A stretch of 20,396 nucleotides of DNA from Branchiostoma floridae (lineage: Eukaryota > Chordata > Leptocardii > Amphioxiformes > Branchiostomatidae). Position 1 is the stretch's first letter; each line of letters begins with the position of its first letter. The DNA is taken from NCBI RefSeq assembly GCF_000003815.2, contig NW_023365860.1, positions 13,418 to 33,813 on the forward strand, given 5' to 3'. The position numbers and the translations under genes are program-made. The notes beneath the pieces are model-generated. The model did no database searches. It worked only from the letters and a program-made list of their open reading frames with translations, and was not told where the DNA came from. Below, one piece after another: positions 10,607 through 18,285 of the stretch.

Positions 10607-10983
10607 GAAACGCACATTATGTTTGAAATTTCGGAAGTCCGATCGTAAGGGGTCACTTTTTTGCGGTTACCGAAGGGTTCGCTTAGCGGTTAGCGGTTAT
10701 CCCCCAGGTGAGCCTTCATTCGTATGTAGAAAAGTTACAAAGTAATTTTGGGTACTCAAATCACTTTTTACCTTTTGCCCACGGGTTTTACTATGATATT
10801 CAAGTGTTGAAAGTAACGCACATTATGTTTGAAATTTCGGAAGTCCGATCGTAAGGGGTCACTTTATTGCGGTTACCGAAGGGTTCGCTTAGCGGTTAGC
10901 GGTTATCCCCCAGGTGAGCCTTCATTCGTATGTAGAAAAGTTACAAAGTAATTTTGGGTACTCAAATCACTTTTTACCTTTTG
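10607..10983. repeat. 206-bp satellite, second block
   Basis: After 215-bp sequence ending gataccaagtg, the 206-bp satellite restarts at aacgcacattatg (10609). The cccccagg motif occurs at 10701 and 10907, 206 apart. The block runs into a nominal gap at 10984 after accttttg. The hidden gap contains the switch back to the 215-bp satellite. Confidence 0.93.
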
Positions 10984-11083
10984 NNNNNNNNNNNNNNNNN
11001 NNNNNNNNNNNNNNNNNNNNNNNNNNNNNNNNNNNNNNNNNNNNNNNNNNNNNNNNNNNNNNNNNNNNNNNNNNNNNNNNNNN
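10984..11083. other. Assembly gap (100 N, nominal) at satellite switch
   Basis: The left side is 206-bp satellite (accttttg) and the right side is the 215-bp linker (gccagaacttaaagcctgag). A 206-to-215 junction is hidden here and its phase cannot be read. Confidence 0.9.
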
Positions 11084-12813
11084 GCCAGAACTTAAAGCCT
11101 GAGCTACAATCGCGACATTAAGTCATCACCCAGAAACCATTATATCACCCTACACGGTGCCGTCACAGGCAGGGACTCAACAAAGGAGCTAGCGGTTGCG
11201 CCTAAACAGGGCCCATATGCTGGAGAATATCTCGAGAGGGAAGTATCCGAGGATTTTGCGGTTTGCACCTTTCTATTCCTTAGTAAGGGACCTTTCCAAA
11301 GATACCAAGTGTGCCAGGCCGGAACTTAAAGCCTGAGCTACAATCGCGACATTAAGTCATCACACTACCCGGTGCCGTCACAGGCGGGGTCTCAAGAAAG
11401 GAGCTAGCGGTTGCACCTAGACAGGGCGCATATGCTTGAGAATATCTCGAGAAGGAAGTATCCGAGGATTTTGCGGTTTTCACCTTGCTATTCCTTACTA
11501 AGGGACCTTTCCAAAGATACCAAGTGTGTCGGGCCGGAACGTAAAGCCTGAGCTACAATCGCGTCATTAAGTCATCACACTACCCGGTGCCGTGGCAGGC
11601 GGGGTCTCAATAAAGGAGCTAACGGTTGCGCCTAAACAGGGCCCTTATGCTCGAGAATATCTCGAGAAGGAAATATCCGAGGATTTTGCGGTTTTCACCT
11701 TGCTATTCCTTACTTAGAGACCTTTCGAAAGATGCCAAGTGTGTCGGGCCGGAACTTAAAGCCTGAGCTACAATCGCGACATTAAGTCATCACCCTACAC
11801 GGTGCCGTCACAGGCAGGGTCTCAACAAAGGAGCTAGAGGTTGCGCATAGACAGGGCCCATATGCTGGAGAATATCCCGAGAAGGAAGTATCCGAGGATT
11901 TTGCGGTTTTCACCTTGCTATTCCTTACTAAGAGACCTTTCCAAAGATACCAAGTGTGTCGGGCCGGAACTTAAAGCCTGAGCTGCAATCGTGACATTAA
12001 GTCATCGCCCTACACGGTGCCGTCACAGGCAGGGTCTCAACAAAGGAGCTAGCGGTTGCGCATAGACAGGGCCCATATGCTGGAGAATATCTCGAGAAGG
12101 AAGTATCCGAAGATTTTGCGGTTTTCACCTTGCTATTCCTTGCTAAAAGACCTTTCCAAAGATGCCAAGTGTATTGGGCCGGAACTTAAAGCCTGAGCTA
12201 CAATCGCGACATTAAGGCATCACCCTACACGGTGCCGTCACAGGCAGGGTCTCATAAAGGAGCTAGCGGTTGCTCATAGACAGGGCCCATATGCTGGAGA
12301 ATATCTCGAGAAGGAAGTATCCGAAGATTTTGCGGTTTTCACCTTGCTATTCCTTATTAAGAGACCTTTCCAAAGATACCAAGTGTGTCGGGCCGGAACT
12401 TAAAGCCTGAGCTACAATCGCGACATTAAGTCATCACCCTACCCGGTGCCGTGGCAGGCGGGGTCTCAAGAAAGGAGCTAGCGGTTGCGCCTAGACAGGG
12501 CCCATATGCTGGAGAATATCTCGAGAAGGAAGTATCCGAGGATTTTGCGGTTTTCACCTTGATATTCCTTACTAAGGGACCTTTCCAAAGATACCAAGTG
12601 TGTCGGGCCGGAACTTAAAGCCTGAGCTACAATCGCGACATTAAGTCATCACCCTACCCGGTGCCGTGGCAGGCGGGGTCTCAAGAAAGGAGCTAGCGGT
12701 TGCGCCTAGACAGGGCCCATATGCTGGAGAATATCTCGAGAAGGAAGTATCCGAGGATTTTGCGGTTTTCACCTTGATATTCCTTACTAAGGGACCTTTC
12801 CAAAGATACAAGT
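11084..12813. repeat. 215-bp satellite array 2 (eight units)
   Basis: The acaatcg (or gcaatcg) motif lies at 11106, 11340, 11555, 11770, 11985, 12200, 12414 and 12629. The first unit has about 19 extra bases (cagaaaccattatatc region near 11130). Units here are more divergent than in array 1, with variants such as ccctacccggtgccgtggc, gctggag and gcgcatagac. The array ends at gatacaagt (12805-12813), the same unit phase at which array 1 ends, and continues into the ~480-bp segment. Confidence 0.95.
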
Positions 12814-13296
12814 CACGCACTAATTGGTTGATTTTGCATAAGGCAGCAGATTTCAGTTTTTCGCCTATGCGGATTTGCATTGTTAAAGGCCCCGAAGTGA
12901 GGAGGTTCGACGCCTCAAAATTTATAGTAGGGTGCAAAAGTAATCAGCATGAATTGAATATGTTGGAGTTCAGGGTAGATTCTACAAAATTTGTGAAATT
13001 GAGTTTAAGTTTGCCTATTTGTTTTCCCCGATAGAACTTTTTGAAATGCCCCCCAGCGGAGGTCACCATACTGCAACCGACACACGGAAGTAGCGGGAAC
13101 AGGATTCGTTCGCGAAATACTACCCAGCCAAACAAACATCGTAATCCAAGTCGTACAGCCTCAAAACTCAAATGTATTCCTCTACTATCTACCAAAGTTT
13201 CCGATTCGCTGACGATCACAGAAAAATTTAAATCGCTTTTCAAGAACTGTGACGTACTATTTTGTGCCCGACCTACTTTTGTCCACGGGGATCGCC
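12814..13296. repeat. ~480-bp dispersed segment, copy 1
   Basis: A non-tandem sequence beginning cacgcactaattgg directly after 215-bp satellite and ending gtccacggggatcgcc at an assembly gap. It is repeated at 14665-15140 at roughly 90% identity by eye. Differences include a gcattgtta insertion here relative to the other copy and small indels near 13250. It has frame-disrupting differences and stops, so protein coding is unlikely even though reading frames cross it. Position and repetition suggest it is the end of a composite repeat that also contains the 215-bp array, possibly a mobile element terminus. I recognise no family. Confidence 0.85.
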
Positions 13297-13396
13297 NNNN
13301 NNNNNNNNNNNNNNNNNNNNNNNNNNNNNNNNNNNNNNNNNNNNNNNNNNNNNNNNNNNNNNNNNNNNNNNNNNNNNNNNNNNNNNNNNNNNNNNN
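13297..13396. other. Assembly gap (100 N, nominal) after segment copy 1
   Basis: Left sequence ends gatcgcc; right sequence begins ataaactacaatcgcg. In segment copy 2 the text after gtcgcc is cataaat. The hidden piece could therefore be as short as one base, with the 215-bp satellite starting directly after cataaa. Confidence 0.85.
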
Positions 13397-14664
13397 ATAA
13401 ACTACAATCGCGACATTAAGTCGTCACCCTACCCGGTGCCGTCACAGGCGGGGTCTCAATAAAGGAGCTAGCGGTTGCGCCTAAACAGGGCCCATATGCT
13501 CGAGAATATCTCGAGAAGGAAGTATCCGAAGATTTTGCGGTTTGCACCTTTCCATTCCTTACTAAGACGCCTTTCCAAAGATACCAAGTGTGCCAGACCG
13601 GAACTTGAAGCCTAAGCTACAATCGCGACATTAAGTCATCACCCTACCCGGTGCGGTCACAGGCGGGGTGTCAATAAAGGAGCTAGCGGTTGCGCCTAAA
13701 CAGGGCCCATATGCTCGAGAATATCTCGAGAAGGAAGTATCCGAGAATTTTGCGGTTTCCATCTTTCTATTCCTTACCAAGGGACCTTTCCAAAGATACC
13801 AAGTGTGAGAGGCCGGAACTTAAAGCCTAAGCTACAATCGCGACATTAAGTCATCACCCTACACGGTGCCGTGACAGGAGCGGTCTCCATAAAGGAGGTA
13901 GCGGTTGCGCCTAAACAGGGCCCATATGCTCGAGAATATCTCGAGAAGGAAGTATCCGAGAATTTTGCGGTTTCCATCTTTCTATTTCTTACCAAGGGAC
14001 CTTTCCAAAGATACCAAGTGTGCCAGGTCGGAACTTAAAGCCTAAGATACAATCGCGACATTAAGTCATCACCCTACACGGTGCCGTGACAGGAGCGGTC
14101 TCCATAAAGGAGGTAGCGGTTGCGCCTAAACAGGGCCCATATGCTCGAGAATATCTCGAGAAGGAAGTATCCGAGAATTTTGCGGTTTCCATCTTTCTAT
14201 TCCTTACCAAGGGACCTTTCCAAAGATACCAAGTGTGAGAGGCCGGAACTTAAAGCCTAAGCTACAATCGCGACATTAAGTCATCACCCTACACGGTGCC
14301 GTGACAGGAGCGGTCTCCATAAAGGAGGTAGCGGTTGCGCCTAAACAGGGCCCATATGCTCGAGAATATCTCGAGAAGGAAGTATCCGAGAATTTTGCGG
14401 TTTCCGTCTTTCTATTCCTTACCAAGGGACCTTTCCAAAGATACCAAGTGTGAGAGGCCGGAACTTAAAGCCTAAGCTACAATCGCGACATTAAGTCATC
14501 ACCCTACACGGTGCCGTGACAGGAGCGGTCTCCATAAAGGAGGTAGCGGTTGCGCCTAAACAGGGCCCATATGCTCGAGAATATCTCGAGAAGGAAGTAT
14601 CCGAGAATTTTGCGGTTTCCATCTTTCTATTCCTTACCAAGGGACCTTTCCAAAGATACCAAGT
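13397..14664. repeat. 215-bp satellite array 3 (six units, private variant)
   Basis: The acaatcg motif lies at 13404, 13619, 13834, 14049, 14264 and 14479, a constant 215 bp. The first two units are transitional. The last four are almost identical and share variants not seen in array 1: gtgacaggagcggtctcc, ataaaggaggtagcgg, gagaattttgcggtttcc, ccttaccaaggg and cctaagctac; most also carry gtgtgagaggcc. The array ends gataccaagt at 14664 and joins segment copy 2 at the same phase as array 2 joins copy 1. Confidence 0.96.
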
Positions 14665-15140
14665 CACGCAGTAATTAGCTTATTTCGCATAAGGTAGCAA
14701 ATTACAGTTTTTTGCCTATGCGGATTTATAAGGGCCCCGAAGTGAGGCGTTTCGACGCCTCAAAATTTATAGCAGGGTGCAAAAGTAATGAACATGAATT
14801 GAGTATGTTGGAGTTCAGGATAGATTCTACAAAATTTGTGAAAATGCGTTTAAGTTTGCCTATTAGTTTTCCCAGAAAGAACTTATTGAAATGCTCCCCT
14901 AGCGGAGGTCACCCTACTGCAGCCGACACACGGAAGTGGCGGGAACAGGATTCGTTCGCAAAATACTACCCAGCCAAACAAACATCGTAATCCAAGTCGT
15001 ACAGCCTCAAAACTCGAATGTATTCCTCTACTATCCACCACAGTTTCCGATTCGCTGACGATCACAGAAAAATTTCTATCGCTTTTCAAGAACTGACGTA
15101 CTATTTTGTGCCCGACCTACTTTTGTCCACGGGGGTCGCC
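14665..15140. repeat. ~480-bp dispersed segment, copy 2
   Basis: Begins cacgcagtaattagc after gataccaagt and ends gtccacgggggtcgcc. It matches 12814-13296 nearly end to end. Here the sequence continues without a gap into unique DNA (cataaataccgtg), with AATAAA words at 15166 and 15208. A 20-base hairpin, tgaggcgt-ttcg-acgcctca, is perfect in this copy (14743-14762) but has two mismatched pairs in copy 1 (12898-12917). Confidence 0.85.
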
Positions 15141-15441
15141 CATAAATACCGTGTTATGCGACCTTAATAAAGACCACCCCAACGCCATCGGATTCTTCTA
15201 CGTTTTTAATAAAGACTGAAACAGACACATGGACCACACATGTCCACACACACATATGGACACATACAGTATGTAGACATGCACAAACATACACATAACA
15301 CAGCTGACGACTTTTAAGTCGTCAGCGGTGTTATGTGTATGTATAAAAACATTGTTGTTCTATATTTAATCTAAAATCGCGGTATCGTTCCGTAATCACT
15401 TCTGAAACATCTTGAATTACTATGTCTAGTCTCACGTTAAG
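15141..15441. other. Unique spacer with two AATAAA words, no gene seen
   Basis: Transition from the repeat-rich part to unique DNA. Two ttaataaagac words (15164-15174 and 15206-15216) lie just after the segment and might be polyadenylation signals of a transcript reading through it. A CA-rich stretch (15220-15290) with repeated acatgg/ccatgt-like words follows, then the long hairpin at 15287-15342. No reading frame is convincing. Confidence 0.4.
15287..15342. repeat. 56-nt near-perfect hairpin
   Basis: acatacacataacac (15287-15301) pairs with gtgttatgtgtatgt (15328-15342). After a single A/G mismatch, gctgacgactt (15303-15313) pairs with aagtcgtcagc (15316-15326) around a 2-base tt centre. 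That gives 27-base arms with one mismatch. This may be a small foldback transposon, a hairpin RNA locus or a recombination product; nothing in the sequence decides. Confidence 0.9.
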
Positions 15442-15747
15442 GTGTCCGTGTTAGTAAGACTGATTGACTCAGTTCTTAGTTCCGTACATTTGGAAGATTG
15501 TGACGGGGTGCACGTTTTCACGGGCGAACCAAATACATGTATTCAAACTAAAGTCACTTTTATTCTCAGAAAAAACATTCCAATTCATCTAGGAATAAGC
15601 CTTTTCAACAGGTTTGTACTGCCTATCTTACTGTACGTAGCCGAACTCACATGTTGTGACCAAACTTCTAAAGCAATCAAATTATTGTATCAAAACAAAT
15701 TCCAGAATCTTCACCCAAAACTGTTTTGTAATTCTCTTCCTTTTTAA
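15442..15747 (+). pseudogene. Decayed LINE reverse transcriptase fragment (thumb/end region)
   Basis: The translated frame contains LRKNIPIHLGISLFNRFVLP followed by ILLYVAEL. This resembles the end of the reverse transcriptase domain in CR1/Jockey-like and related LINEs, where a conserved (V/L)xPILLYGxExW block follows the polymerase palm. The usual glycine and tryptophan of that block are changed and no catalytic motif is present. The downstream part of the same ORF family appears at 17203-17631 in the same orientation, about 1.45 kb further on, so the element seems to have been split by an insertion. Assignment rests on motif resemblance only. Confidence 0.5.
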
Positions 15748-15870
15748 ACAAACTCCATTTAGATGGCCGGTCTCCCTGCAACTGTTAGAAAGAGTGTGTC
15801 TTCGGGCCTCGCTCATATTTAAGTCGTCCATTTTAAGAAAAGATCAGACAAGGATAGTTTATTGAGACTT

Positions 15871-16466
15871 GCATCTGGAATGAAATTAGAAAATGACAAC
15901 TTCGAATATTCGCAATTGAAAATATACGACTTCCATCACATACTAGTATCCCAGAATTTGATACCATTGACATGAGTTTCGGAGTACTGTCGCATCTACT
16001 TTTCGGCGGCTCCAGGAATCGTCCAAAAACCTTACGAAAACTAGATATCCAGGATTCGTACTTCCGGTGCCGTCAATCATGGTGATTGACAGGACAGAAA
16101 ACATTATTATGCACGCCCATGTTTCCATATATGGGTCGACCTCGTGAGACCTCGACAGACTCAAGTTGCGAGAGATTAAAACCCGGAAGTGACCGCTGCC
16201 CTCCCCATGATAGGACGTCATCTGAATGCTACTAACACGTAAATAGAATGTGACGCTACACGAAAAACAACTTCAAACACACAACACATATATAGTCGTG
16301 CGACTGTTATTGTCTATCGTTGTGGACAACGGTTGTCTTTAGACATGCGTTCAGAGTATTACGGGACACCCGCGGTGCAGGATACCATTGCGGTGCGTGC
16401 GTGACCCACAGTGACCGCTTGCTCGCAAATCAAAAATGGCGGGAGAATTCCTTATTTTCGTCAGGC
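15871..16466. other. Unique AT-rich DNA, no gene recognised
   Basis: No convincing reading frame. It holds scattered degenerate words of the minisatellite (ccaggaatcgtcc at 16012, gatatccaggattcgt at 16044), a perfect inverted repeat gtcaatca-tgg-tgattgac (16072-16090), a ccatatatgg word (16125-16134) matching the CArG consensus, and the first copy of a 60-bp direct repeat (16212-16271). The aaaatggcggg word near 16434 resembles a YY1 site. None of these shows function by itself. Confidence 0.4.
16212..16271. repeat. 60-bp direct repeat, copy a
   Basis: Starts aggacgtcatctgaatgct and ends cacgaaaaacaac. It matches 16721-16781 in the same orientation at roughly 80% identity by eye, with one small indel. 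Both copies lie downstream of minisatellite-type words, which suggests that a larger module was duplicated. Confidence 0.7.
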
Positions 16467-16700
16467 GTTCAGGCCGTTTTCTGGATATCCAGGAATCGTT
16501 CTCCTGTTCAGGCCGTTTTCTGGATATCCAGGATTCGTCCTGAGCCTGTTCAAGCCGTTTTCTGGATATACAGGATTCGTCCTGAGCCTCTTCAAGCCGT
16601 TTTCTGGATATCCAGGAAGCGTCCTCCTGTTCAAGCCGTTTTCTGGATATCCAGGATTCGTCCTCCTGTTCAAGCCGTTTCCTGGGTATCCAGGATGTGG
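16467..16700. repeat. 39/42-bp minisatellite with palindromic core
   Basis: Six tandem copies start at 16467, 16506, 16548, 16590, 16629 and 16668, with spacings 39, 42, 42, 39, 39. Each copy reads (g/c)ttca(g/a)gccgtttt, then the palindrome ctggatatccag, then ga(a/t)(t/g)cgt(t/c)ct and cct; the 42-bp form has an added gag. The last copy is degenerate (cctgggtatccaggatg). Because both lengths are multiples of three, several frames on both strands stay open, giving repetitive spurious proteins. Confidence 0.95.
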
Positions 16701-16720
16701 ACCAGGCCTTGTGTGACAAA

Positions 16721-16781
16721 AGGACGCCATCTGGATGCTATTAACACGTTACCGTGAATGTGTCGCTATACGGAAAACAAC
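16721..16781. repeat. 60-bp direct repeat, copy b
   Basis: Starts aggacgccatctggatgct and ends cggaaaacaac, directly after the minisatellite. Partner of 16212-16271. Confidence 0.7.
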
Positions 16782-17097
16782 AGTAACTTTATCCCATCTT
16801 GACTGCCATTTGTTAATTCATTACGCAAAAAGAATTTTGGGCCTGATACGTAAGTAACATGTAAACATCAAAGTATCATTATCAACATTCGTTTAAGTTC
16901 TGTAACACCAGGATCAACAGAATAAACTACACGATCTTCTTGCTGGTAGATACAAAGATAGCGGCTTTCTGACGAAAACAACATGCCCCCGCCCTCCGCA
17001 TAGTCTCCTCCCTCGAAAACAGGAAGCTCCACCCCCACGTACACGTTCTGGATAAACACCGTCGTCTATCCAGGAAACGTCCTGTTTGCGACGATTT

Positions 17098-17148
17098 CTG
17101 GATATCCAGGAATCGTCCTTCTGCTCAGGACGATTCCTGGATATCCAG
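17098..17148. repeat. Perfect 22-bp inverted repeat of minisatellite unit
   Basis: The left arm (17098-17119) begins ctggatatccaggaatcg. The right arm (17127-17148) is its exact reverse complement and ends cctggatatccag. The loop is tctgctc. Each arm is one minisatellite core, so here two copies face each other instead of lying head to tail. Another degenerate direct copy (ctatccaggaaacgtcc) lies just upstream at 17066-17082. Confidence 0.9.
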
Positions 17149-17202
17149 GTTTCGGCATATTACGAAAGTTAGATACTGACAAAAGTTGGATACAACAAGT
17201 AC

Positions 17203-17631
17203 ATGCGAAATGATCAAATGACGGCATCCGTGGGAACCTTTCCCATTTCGATCAATGCTGAGATACAATTAATCAAATACTGGCACAGACTAGCAAACTT
17301 ACCCGAAGATTCTTTACTCCGTGAAGCATATGATGTTTTATTTTCCGGTATCATTCGAATGTACACAGTTTTGAACTTCGTAGAGCAATTACAAAGATAA
17401 GAACCTGTAGTGACAAACTAAATATAGACGTCGGAAGATATACTAAGATTCCCCGTGACCAGAGGTTTTGTCCATTCTGCCCAAATGAATCGAAGACGAA
17501 CGTCACTTTGTTATGGAATATGTTATCGATATAATGACAAACGCACAGAGCTGTTCACATTACTTTCCGCTTGCTCTCAAGAATTTGCTACTCTCTGTTC
17601 GAAAGAAAAACTACATTCTGGGAGGCGATAA
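17203..17631 (+). pseudogene. Decayed LINE ORF2 C-terminal region
   Basis: Frame 1 (17203-17397) contains TFPISINAEIQLIKYWHRLA followed by NLPEDSLLREAY. This matches in style the conserved segment after the reverse transcriptase of many invertebrate LINEs (GxxPLxIxxxxxxIKYWxRL). A +2 shifted frame (17400-17531) gives KIPRDQRFCPFC, the usual zinc-knuckle-like cysteine region. Another shift (17530-17628) gives YNDKRTELFTLL, the conserved block that normally follows. Two frameshifts and stop codons at 17398, 17532 and 17629 mark it as dead. Together with 15442-15747 it is probably one element in the plus orientation. The clade (CR1-like or related) is uncertain. Confidence 0.65.
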
Positions 17632-17850
17632 TCCACACTGTGTACAAGTAGGCAAATATATCTAGGAATGTTTATACCATAGAATCAATAGTGTAAATGA
17701 CAAGCTAGACCCTATATGCTGATTTATTCATACCTATAGATATCCATGTATGTGTGTTTAGTAGTACTGTAAGTAGCTGTATACATGTAGACCTTACGAA
17801 AGTCGCTGTACTTTTGTCGTGTCTCAATAAAGAGTATATGTATTGTAGAA
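17632..17850 (+). other. Probable LINE 3' UTR with AATAAA
   Basis: Non-coding sequence directly after the decayed C-terminal region. It contains gtctcaataaagag with AATAAA at 17826-17831. Such a signal close to the end is common in LINE 3' tails. The exact element end cannot be placed and no target site duplication was identified. Confidence 0.35.
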
Positions 17851-17959
17851 GAGCCGCGATACTGGTCAGACCTACTGAAATTCTAATGTCTGGAATAAAA
17901 TTGTGGTGAACTTGAAAATGTTTGCCAAGGGTGTAACAAGATGTATGTAACATTTCTAT

Positions 17960-17990
17960 GTATCTATATCTAACGTTATCTATCTATCTG
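17960..17990. repeat. Short TATC microsatellite
   Basis: Interrupted run of tatc words (tatctatatc, then ttatctatctatctg). Simple sequence without other signal. Confidence 0.7.
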
Positions 17991-18020
17991 AATCTGTTAC
18001 TTGCAATTAGCCCACGGGCA

Positions 18021-18285
18021 CATTACAATACATAACAGCACAATACAATGCAGCACAATGCAATACAATACAACACGTACAGTACACTACAATAAATACC
18101 TTATGTTACATTAATACAGTAAAATACAATACATTAGATTATAGTACAATACAATACAATACAATACAATGCATAACAACGCATGAAATGCGATACAATA
18201 CATAACAATATGATACAATACATTGCAGTACATTACAATACATTGTATTAGAGTGCCATACAACACATTACAAAACATTGCAATG
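18021..18285. repeat. Degenerate ACAAT/ACATT low-complexity tract
   Basis: Long degenerate array of the pentamer acaat and relatives (acaatacaatacaatacaat near 18147, ttacaatacat, gatacaatacatt). Minus-strand translation gives a repetitive cysteine/tyrosine/isoleucine-rich frame that is a by-product of the repeat and not a protein. Confidence 0.85.

Noticed and set aside
12898-12917. RNA polymerase III B-box-like ggttcgacgcc and TTCG hairpin in the 480-bp segment
   Set aside because: No matching A box was found. The B-box word is changed in copy 2, and the hairpin has two mismatched pairs in copy 1 without compensating changes.
12641-13243. Reading frames across the 215-bp/480-bp junction on both strands
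   Set aside because: Frames are not kept between the two copies of the segment (indels not in threes), and one frame is mostly satellite.
4537-14664. CRISPR array
   Set aside because: The whole 215-bp unit is repeated without unique spacers, units are far too long, and the context is eukaryotic.
16125-16134. CArG box (ccatatatgg)
   Set aside because: Matches the consensus but lies over 3 kb from the only exon seen, with no nearby promoter. Expected by chance in AT-rich DNA.
16320-16757. Repetitive proteins encoded by the 39/42-bp minisatellite on both strands
   Set aside because: Units of 39 and 42 bp keep any stop-free frame open. The pattern is explained by the repeat length.
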